Shown here one piece after another: positions 16,582 through 23,889 of a DNA stretch of 23,889 bases (position 1 is the first letter of the stretch; the number at the start of each line of letters is the position of its first letter). The notes beneath the pieces were generated by a model, which was given only the letters and a program-made list of their open reading frames with translations, did not search any database and had not been told where the DNA came from. Source of the stretch: Kalaharituber pfeilii (Eukaryota; Ascomycota; Pezizomycetes; Pezizales; Pezizaceae); assembly GCA_015179045.1 (NCBI GenBank), contig WHUZ01000222.1, positions 1 through 23,889 of the forward strand. The letters are read 5' to 3'. Made by a program: the position numbers and the translations under genes.

Positions 16582-17970
16582 TTCTTTCCTATCTGACTCT
16601 TCAACCCTTATTGTACTACTATATCTATAAAAATAATAAATAATTCTTATATTATAGTATTCAAACACAAATAGCATAGAGTAAATAGGTCATTTTAGGG
16701 GTAGAGGCAGGAGTAGTCTAGAGCCAGAATATATAGGAGTAGTATCCTTATTATAAATTATGATTATATAAATTAGTACTAAGAATATATATCTAATAAA
16801 GTGAAGACCCTATTTTTAGTTGCATGTAATACTATAATAGTAGTACAAACTATAATCTGTATAGAATGTATAGATCTATGGCAAGTAAGTAAATTATGAT
16901 AATAGATTTGTCACCTGTAACAGCTACTATTTTAAAAACTATCAGTTTCTATCTTGAAATTAAAAGAAATTTACAACTAGCCTAAGCTAGTTGCACTAAT
17001 AACTCACTATATAGTTAACTTAGTATAATTTGAAATTATATTAGAATAGTTTAGGTAATAATACTATCTATAATAATAGTCATTTTCTACTATGTAAGGC
17101 TAGTAAAGTACCAATCTATAACTAAAGAACTAGTAAAATAAAACTTTAGTGCTCTCATAGAATGAGGTCAGTAAATAAAAAGTATAGAGGAATAGAAAAT
17201 CAAGAGTATTCTTATTATTAGTTGGCTAGTTTATGTATTTAAAGCTGCTAGTTAGTCTTGTTCATTCAGCCACTTCCATTCTAAGTTAGTACAACTAATT
17301 CAGCAGTGAAGAGTAGAATAATAATAAGATTAGAATTATTTGAGAAGATGCAATTCAAAGCCAGCTTGACTCGAAACCTTCTAACTAAGCTCAAATTAGC
17401 AAAGTAGATAAAATATAGAGCTGGCTCTGTGAATTCAGGATGCGATTTCACTAGAATACTTACACAATAAGGATAGAGGTATTAGTAGAGGTTTCATCTG
17501 ACTCTCTTAATGTAAAAAATATTTGTTTACTTTAATAAATATTAATTATATGTATCTTTATACTAATTGTACTTATCTTTATACCTATTCTTATACTGCT
17601 ACATATCTACAATACTATCTGAATATTTGCTAATGGAACTTATCAGAATGGGGTAGATCAAGTATTCTTTCGATTGTAGGTATATTCTCTAGTACTGTAT
17701 CTGAATAGGTAGTAGTATTCTTATATAGCATAGAGGTCTTGTATAGTATCTCTTAAGCCAGCAAGACACTATCTTACTTGCATTAGTATTTCTAAGTAGT
17801 CTAACTATAATTAATAGTGCCAAGTACTATAAGAATAATGCTATGCAATATAAAAATGATGCTATGTAATGCAAAAAATAGAAGTAGCTAGTTATCCTAT
17901 AGTTCAAACTCAGAACCTAGGCTACACTCAGGCTGCCTACTGAATAGGTACAACACTCTTACTTCTTGGG
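16582..17970. other. AT-rich stretch without recognisable features
   Basis: About 1.4 kb of AT-rich DNA rich in stops in all frames. I find no coding motif, tandem repeat or transposon end. A TATTTAAA followed by CTTGTTCATTCAGCC near 17236-17275 looks promoter-like but has no LTR partner here. This may be ancient transposon sequence altered beyond recognition. Confidence 0.4.
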
Positions 17971-17975
17971 CTCAT
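17971..17975 (+). repeat. Left 5-bp target-site duplication of the TRIM
   Basis: CTCAT precedes the 5' LTR and CTTAT (18666-18670) follows the 3' LTR. The one difference is a CpA-to-TpA change. Confidence 0.65.
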
Positions 17976-18214
17976 TGTTATGATAGTATGACATGGCAGT
18001 ATGCGAGCGTACCTAGAGCAGGGCTAAAATACAGTGAGCTACGAGGTCATGTGACCAGCCCACCCCTGCTATGCCTGAAGACCTGGCGCAAACCAGTACC
18101 AAGAGCCCGTATGCATGAATACTCCTATATATCCCGACCGTACTACCAGAGGTCACCGGTAGTTCTACCTTTTAGTGCAATGGTTTGCAAAATGGTCAGT
18201 TGCAACCTATAATA
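17976..18214 (+). repeat. 5' LTR of the TRIM
   Basis: TGTTATGATAG to CCTATAATA (terminal CA changed to TA). CTCCTATATATCCC near 18121-18134 is a probable TATA region. It is highly similar to the 3' LTR, with mostly transition differences. Confidence 0.85.
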
Positions 18215-18427
18215 GTATTACCGGTTGGGTTGCTAGTTCAAATCTTGTATGTAGTGAACGTGAGAAACTGCATACAACCTTTGGATTTAGATGGCTTACA
18301 GCCACAGACCGGTCGCTGGTTATAAAGTAGTATAGTGGCACATAAAATTGAAGCCCTAAGGTGGTAATGGGTAGCTGGGAGTTAATATATAGAGAGTCCG
18401 GGATGTACTCTACCAAGGGGGGAGTAA
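18215..18427 (+). other. Internal domain of the TRIM (non-coding)
   Basis: There is no open frame of note. GTTCAAATC at 18236-18244 resembles a tRNA T-arm (B-box) in the sense orientation and is preceded by TTGGGTTGCTA. It could be linked to the primer site, although a primer site should be the complement of a tRNA 3' end. TTGTATG and CATACAA (18245-18277) can form a 7-bp stem. The domain ends in the purine tract GGGGGGAGTAA. Confidence 0.55.
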
Positions 18428-18665
18428 TGTCATAACGGTATGACATGGCAGTATGCGAGCGTACCTAGAGCAGGGCTAAAATGCAGTAAGTTACGAGGTC
18501 ATGTGACCAGCCTACTCCTGCTATACCTGAAGACCTGGTGCGAACCGGTACCAAGAGCCTGTATACATGGATACTCTATATATCCCGACCGTACTACCAG
18601 GAGTCACCAGTAGTTCTACCTTTTGATGCAACGGTTTACAAGACGGTCAGTTGCAACCCATAACA
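18428..18665 (+). repeat. 3' LTR of the TRIM
   Basis: TGTCATAACGG to CCCATAACA, 238 bp, with intact TG...CA ends. It contains the same CTATATATCCCGACCGTACTA block as the 5' LTR. Confidence 0.85.
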
Positions 18666-18670
18666 CTTAT

Positions 18671-19019
18671 ACCCTACTAGTTGCACAACTGTAACTGGCT
18701 GTGATTTTATTAGTTAATACACAAATTAAATACTATACTTTATATAATACTATATTAGACAACTATTGTATATAGTTTTAATTATACAACAAAAATACTT
18801 AGTAAATATACTGTTTAGTAAAACTAGTTGCTATTATTCTAGTATACTACTAAAGTCAATAGATATCTACTTTATTAGCTCTATTTTCCTTATAGTTTAA
18901 GGCATTCTGACTTCCAGCTAGAGCTCTCCTCAGCTCTAATTAAAGAAGGCCATTAAGAGTAGTAAGCTACTAAGGTTGCAGCAGCAATTGGTAGTTCTTA
19001 TATGCATTACTTCATATAT
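18671..19019. other. AT-rich spacer without recognisable features
   Basis: Roughly 350 bp of AT-rich DNA between the TRIM and a partial LTR. I find no motif, repeat or RNA gene. Confidence 0.4.
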
Positions 19020-19024
19020 ATTAG

Positions 19025-19170
19025 TATTACGGGTTGCAACTGACTATCTTGCAAACCATTGCACCAAAAGGTAGAACTACCAGTGACCTCTGGTAGTACG
19101 GTCGGGGTACATAAGAGTATCCATGTATATGGGCTCTTGGTACCGGTTTGTGCCAGGTTTTCAGGCATAG
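19025..19170 (-). repeat. Partial TRIM-family LTR, cut by chromovirus 2
   Basis: Read on the minus strand this is the 3' part of the 17976/18428 LTR: from CCTGAAAACCTGGC through ACCAAGAGCCC, GTACTACCAGAGGTCACTGGTAGTTCTACC and GTTGCAACCC to the LTR end (TGTTA changed to TATTA on +). It stops exactly where the TGTTACGG end of the second chromovirus begins. The missing 5' part of this LTR (about 95 bp) should lie beyond the far end of that element. Confidence 0.8.
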
Positions 19171-19798
19171 TGTTACGGGGTACGTTGGGGGTAAGCCATT
19201 TACTAAATAACTAAGTGTAATTTGAAATATAATTAAATATAAGTCATGAAAAATAAAGTAGTTAAGGTAGTAAGAAAGCTTTATATTTATTAGGGTTGAG
19301 TTCCAGGTCCTTGCTCTTCTAACTCCAGTGGGTCAGGCTTCTATTTATACAAAATGTAGTTCTTCAAAGCTGCAGCTTGAACGGATTCTGGGAATCAAGC
19401 CAAACTCTGAAAAAAGCCAAGTGATTAGCCTTTCTTTTTGACCAACTCTTACAATAAATTCTAGAACAACAAATATGAGAACTTAAAACCTCTAATGCAA
19501 GCCTCTATCTAAAAATACCATCATAACTCCAATCCTTATACAAAGATCGATTATATAAGAAAATAAGAAAAGGTTATCATAGAACGAATAGTATAACAGA
19601 AGCTACTGGAAGAGTTAGTAACTAAGATTGCTAATCTTAGTAGTTACTTACTTCTTAACTAAAGAAGTTCTACTACCATAGACCTGACTAGTATCGGGTT
19701 AGCTAAACTTCCAACTGTAGGCTTTATAGTTGGTAGTACCTTTTGATGATACTTAAATAAGACAGTGTTATAGCATGAGAATAATTATGCCTGTAACA
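19171..19798 (-). repeat. 3' LTR of chromovirus 2
   Basis: Bounded by TGTTACGG and CTGTAACA on the + strand, so the ends are inverted TGTTAC...GTAACA. On the minus strand a TATAAATAG lies at about 19341-19349, with AATAAATATAAAG downstream as a possible poly(A) signal region. The length of 628 bp is set by the TRIM junction on one side and the purine tract on the other. Confidence 0.85.
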
Positions 19799-19814
19799 GT
19801 ACTCCCCTTCTTAG
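19799..19814 (-). other. Polypurine tract of chromovirus 2
   Basis: On the minus strand CTAAGAAGGGGAGTAC directly precedes the LTR start TGTTACAGG. It has the position and composition of a plus-strand primer. Confidence 0.75.
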
Positions 19815-20237
19815 AGCACATGTTCCGAGTACCTATTAGCTATTACTCTTTAATTTTCTTAAAAGAATATAAGCCATATAGCTTACCGTTAGTGGATCTC
19901 TTATCTTGACCTTAACAACTTAATTGCCGTGATCATACTCAAGATAATATTCCATGATGTTCTGACTATAGGCTGTGCCTCTACTTAGTCTTTGACATTG
20001 AAGGTAATTGGTAAGAGCTTTACCTATTTATCATAAGACATACTACTATATTCATAATATCTTGACCCCTTGAACACTTTTCCGTTTGATACCTTAGCTT
20101 GTGTCTAGAATAAGTGTTAATACTATATGAACTTAAGTTTATAGGTTAGATCCATGCCATACCTTTATGATAGATATATCTGCACTCTAGGTCAGTAACT
20201 TGACTGTATTTCTAACTTCTCTTTCTCTTTCTTCTCG
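19815..20237 (-). other. Non-coding segment between pol and the 3' LTR of chromovirus 2
   Basis: About 420 bp after the pol stop codon and before the polypurine tract. No open frame with a recognisable domain was found. Such 3' untranslated segments occur in many Ty3/gypsy elements. Confidence 0.5.
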
Positions 20238-23200
20238 TTACCCTGATTTGGCTTGTTTTTCTTTATAAGGGTATCGTTCGTGGAATTTTTTAAGTGTGTC
20301 TACCAGTAATCTATCATCCATTAATAGTTTGCCTAAGCTTTCCTATGTTGCCTCCTCGGGCTCATAACCTTCCTACTACATAAGGTACTCTAGTGTCTTC
20401 TTGGTACTATTGTATCGTATGTCAGTGATAGAGGCTATGAAGTATTCTTCCTCACCTTCTTGTATTAGTGGGGATGGTTGGTCGGTAGAGGGTTGAGAGC
20501 GGATGTTTTGAACGGTTCGAGCAGTGAAATATGAAAGACAGGGTGTATCTTCAAGTTGTATGGTAAACTTAAGCTTGAAGGAACGTTTGCCTATTGCTTT
20601 TTCGATAGTGAAGGGTCTAATCAACTTAGCATTGAGTTTCTTGGAAGGTCTTTTTATTGAAATGTTTTTGGCATTAAGCATGACTTTGTTTCCTTCCTTG
20701 AAGTTTGGCTGTTGAGCGTGATGTTGGTCATACCACTTAGCTGCTCGTTCAATTGATTTGTTAGTTCTTGTGAATCCATTCCCATTCTCCTGTGAGTTCT
20801 CTCGAGGGTACATTGAGGGCCTCTTCTTTATTGATGGTATTAACAAGGGGGTGAAAGCTGTAGTTGGCGAAGAAAGGTGAGGTCTTGGTGAAGCTATATT
20901 GTGCGTTATTGTATATGAACTCTGCGAGAGGTAAGAGTTGGTTCAATTGTCCTAGTGGTAGTGACATAGTTGCAGAGATAACTTTCTAGGGTTTGGTTGA
21001 CTCTTTTGGTTTGTCTATCGGTTTTAGGGTGTGTAGTAGTACTCATATTTAGGTTGACTTTGAATTTCTTCATAAGTTCCTGCCAGAAGTTCGAAGTAAA
21101 CTTCAGGTTTCGTCTGATATAATAGACTTTAGTAAGCCATAGAGTCACCATATTTCTCGAAGAAAGGTAGTTGCTAATTGTTCTATGGATTGTTCTGCTA
21201 GAGGGATGAAGTGAGCCATCTTAGTGAACCTATCCACTACTACCCATATTTGTGTGAAGCTGTCTGAAGGAGGGAGTTCGGTAATGAAGTATATGGTGAT
21301 AGAGGACTATGGTTGGTATGGTATCTTATAAGGGTAAAGGAGGCCATATTTCTTATGTCTTCATACCTTGTTTCTTTGGCATTCCAATCATGCGCCAATG
21401 TATTCCGTAATATCGTTGTGAGCATTAGGCCAATAAAAGTCTCTGCCGATAAGTTCTATGGTTTTTTCGATTCCGAGGTGGCCGATAAGGGATGATCATG
21501 TTTTACTTGAACTATTTTCCTATCTAAGGGCCATTAGTATCACAAACCAGTTGTTGTGTAGGACTACTTCATCACGGATACTGAATCGTTTATCGACATT
21601 ATCATTCTTCTGCTAGATGCGTTCCTTAAGTTGATATACTATTTGTCCTTTTTCCCTTCTTCGATTAGCTTGCTCCTCCATTGTTAGTTAATGCTACTAT
21701 TTTCAGAGCTTTTATTGTTCTTGCAGTCAAAATTTCTTCCTCTTCTTGCTATGTTCCTTCTTTCCTGAACTTAGTTTCTTGCTGATCTCGCTGTCCACTC
21801 CCCTTCTTAAGGGCGTGGTCACCACATCTAGATAAAGCATCTGCCTTAGTATTCACTTTTCCTTTTCAGTAGATGATTGTATAGTCGAATAGGGCAAGTT
21901 TTTCCTGCCCATTATGCTTGATGGCAAGATAGCTTCTTAATGGTGTTGAAGATTGGAGATTGTCATAGTCGGTATAGACTTTGATGCTGTGCTTAGTACT
22001 TTCACAGTATTCTCTCTAGTATCTGTCATACATTCCACCATAGCTAGCATCTCCTTATCGAAGATGTCATAGTTAATTTCGGCTGAGGTGAACTTTCGGG
22101 AATGGAATGCAACTGGGTATAGTTTGCTGTCTTCTTGCTTCTGACTTAGAATCCCTCCAAGTAGGAAGTCGCTTGCATCCGTTTCTAGAATGATTTTGTG
22201 TTCTAGGTAATAGTGTGCTAAAATTGGAGCAGTTGTGAAAGCTTCCTTAAGTTGTTAGAAAGCTTCCTCTTACAGAGGTCCCCAGACTAGCTTTGCCTCT
22301 TTATTGAGTAGTCGAGTTAGAGGTAAGCATATCTTACTATAGTTCTTAATCAAACGTCAGTAGAAGTTAGCAACTCCTAAGAAGATTGTATATCTGTCTT
22401 CATGTTGGAGTGTTCATTAGTACTAGGAGTCTTCCAATCAAGAATAGCCTGAATTTTATTGGTGGACATTGAGATTCCTTTCCCTGAAATGTGATAACCC
22501 AAAAATTCAACTTTCTCTATGTACTACTCACATTTTTCCTCTTGTATAGCCAAACAATTTTCCTATAGCCTGTGCAACACCTCTTCCAGGATTGTATTAT
22601 GTTCTTTTAGAGTTTTGGTATATATTAATAGGTCGTCGATGTATACCAGTAAACTCTGATCGATCATGTCTGGGAAAATTTCATTTATGAACTCCTGGAA
22701 GGTTGCTGGTGTATTGCAGAGTCTGAATGGCATAACTGTGTATTCGTAGTAGCTGTACCGGGTCCTAAAGGCTGTCTTCCACTTATCCCCTTTGGCAATT
22801 CGTACCAAGTTGTATCTGTTCTTTAAGTTAAGGGTAATGGAGTATTTGCCCTTATAAAGTCGGTCTCAGAGTTCTGCCATTAGTGGAAGGGGGTAGCGGT
22901 TCTTGATAGTGATTCGGTTAAGGCCTCTATAATCGACACACATGCATAGTTTGCTATTTTTTTTTGGGACAAATAGGATAGATGTACCTGCCGGGGATTG
23001 TAAAGGTCAGATCTTTCTTTCTTTTAACATCTGTTCAATATATTCTGTAAGGATTTTCAATTCTTTCTTACTTAATCGGTAAATAGGTCCTCATAGAGGT
23101 TGTTGTCCTTCTTGTAGAGGTATGCAATAGTCATATGATTAGTACGGAGATAGTTTTGCTACGGTCTCAGGGTTAAAAACGTTTGGGAATTTCTTCTTCC

Positions 23201-23889
23201 ATACTGCTAGGTCAAAGCTTACCTGCTTGCCAGCTTCCCTTTGGTAGATGCATACTTGAGGTATTTTTCATCCTACAATACGCATATATCTACCAAAAAA
23301 CACTTGCCCTACTTGCCATTCTTCAGTCGTGTAAAGTTCTTCTGCTTCACAAAGTTCAAAGTGCCTAGCCTTTGATATATTTCGAGCATTTGGCATGATT
23401 TAGTTCAATATAGTTCAAGTCCCAATCAATGTATGGCTGGTGACTAGCCATCCACATCATTGACAAGAGTGCATCATAGTCCTTTCCTCTATCATCCATG
23501 CCGAAGTCGATAAGTTCTTTATGAACTTTACTAGTATCGTCGATAAGGGTCATTCAGAGCTTTGGGGTATACTCTGTCCCAGTGTTTGGTAAGGGCACAC
23601 CTCCGGCTCCTCTGAACTTGATGGGGAATTTTCTTTTGATGCGTGGGATTGGTACTTTGTTGGAGAGCATTGACGTTTCTGCTCCTGGGTCGATACATAC
23701 TCTAATCATTACTGATTTTGAGATACCGTTTTCCTTCCATTTTAGCTCGGCTTTGCGAATGATTGATTTCTTTGCTGGAGGTCCTTCGAGGATTGGAGGA
23801 GGAGTGAGGCCAACTGGAGGAGGAGGAGGGGCAGACACTTCGTTGGCTAAGATCTGCCTTTCTAGTTTTCCGACTCGGATTCATCGAGA
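20238..23889 (-). pseudogene. Gag-pol polyprotein of chromovirus 2 (protease to chromodomain), partial
   Basis: Minus-strand order: protease with IDPGAETSMLS around 23665-23700 (D-P-G-A in place of the usual D-S/T-G-A) and WMASHQPYIDW near 23440; RT with [20 protein letters not shown] (22885-22945), LVRIAKGDKWKTAFRTRY, VMPFRLCNTPATFQEFI and the catalytic VYIDD at about 22632-22646; RNase H with ETDASDFLLGGILSQ (22141-22185), DKEMLAMVE, KVYTDYDNLQ and TKADALSR; integrase zinc domain GHLGIEKTIELIGRDFYW with the C-x-x-C partly lost, core VVVDRFTKMAHF (about 21215-21250), IISDE near 21110 followed by a frameshift, KFTSNFWQEL and HPKTDRQTKRVNQTLESYL; then KWYDQHHAQQPNFKEGNKV, a chromodomain (LEYLM, two stops for Trp-Trp, EGYEPEEAT) and FHERYPYKEKQAKSG ending in TAA at 20238-20240. 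A one-base frameshift lies in RNase H near 22020. The 5' part is outside the window. Confidence 0.9.

Larger units (their letters stand above)
17976..18665 (+). mobile_element. TRIM (terminal-repeat retrotransposon in miniature), 690 bp
   Basis: Two direct repeats of 239 and 238 bp with TG...CA-type ends flank only about 213 bp, and 5-bp target duplications flank the whole. The interior ends in the purine tract CCAAGGGGGGAGTAA right before the 3' LTR, as in LTR retrotransposons, but encodes no protein. LTR length, total size and lack of coding capacity fit the TRIM class, which depends on proteins of an autonomous relative. Copies of the LTR also occur at 19025-19170 (-) and, more diverged, at 3217-3420. 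Confidence 0.85.
19171..23889 (-). mobile_element. Ty3/gypsy chromovirus 2, 5' end outside the window
   Basis: On the minus strand the element reads protease, reverse transcriptase, RNase H, integrase, chromodomain, polypurine tract and 3' LTR. The window ends inside the gag/protease region. LTR length (628 bp) and protein sequences differ from chromovirus 1, so it is a separate family. It inserted into a TRIM-family LTR. RIP-type stops interrupt every domain, but far more coding sequence survives than in chromovirus 1. Confidence 0.9.

Noticed and set aside
17885..17965. tRNA-like sequence (AGTTCAAACTC and a GGTTCTGAG block)
   Set aside because: A B-box-like string is present, but no acceptor stem, D-arm or anticodon arm can be folded around it on either strand.

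Overview
The window looks like a gene-poor, AT-rich, repeat-dense block of a filamentous fungal genome, most likely an ascomycete (Pezizomycotina). I found no intact host gene, rRNA, tRNA or CRISPR array. The fungal call rests on the mix of elements (two chromodomain Ty3/gypsy retrotransposons, a LINE with RNase H and a C-terminal zinc knuckle, a Plavaka-type transposase, a hAT MITE and a TRIM) and on the decay pattern. Inside recognisable coding relics most stop codons sit where Gln (CAA/CAG) or Trp (TGG) is expected, and differences between paired LTRs are overwhelmingly transitions. This is what repeat-induced point mutation (RIP, C-to-T mainly at CpA) leaves behind. The species cannot be named from this sequence.

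Layout. 1-2.9 kb: a Plavaka-like DNA transposase relic (+), then an AT-rich spacer and a diverged LTR-like fragment (3.22-3.42 kb). 3.54-6.66 kb: a run of unrelated tandem arrays (30-bp, 56-bp, purine-rich, 12-bp, about 56/124-bp and 9-bp units), interrupted by a 371-bp hAT-type MITE with an 8-bp target duplication (5373-5743). 6.66-8.92 kb: a poly(A)-tailed retroposon (+) inserted in the 9-bp array and itself carrying a 5'-truncated LINE 3' end (-, 7533-8537) flanked by a 14-bp target duplication. The 9-bp array resumes after it. 9.35-10.02 kb: two abutting 17-bp minisatellites. 10.0-10.77 kb: AT-rich DNA with a 168-bp-spaced duplication.

10773-16576: a full-length but dead Ty3/gypsy chromovirus (+), with 496-bp LTRs and a 5-bp target duplication. 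Its pol has lost the core of the reverse transcriptase, and minisatellites have expanded in its gag region and in RNase H. 16.58-17.97 kb: AT-rich DNA without recognisable features. 17976-18665: a 690-bp TRIM with 239/238-bp LTRs, about 213 bp of non-coding interior and a 5-bp target duplication. 19025-19170: part of another LTR of the TRIM family (-), cut by a second Ty3/gypsy chromovirus (-). This second element has its 3' LTR at 19171-19798 and a pol relic running leftward from the right edge of the window to about 20238; its gag and 5' LTR lie outside.

The elements do not form a cellular pathway. They record successive insertions, nested in three places, followed by mutational inactivation and local expansion of minisatellites. 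Coordinates of LTRs, target duplications and arrays were read by eye from the sequence. Family assignments rest on recognised protein motifs, not on database searches.
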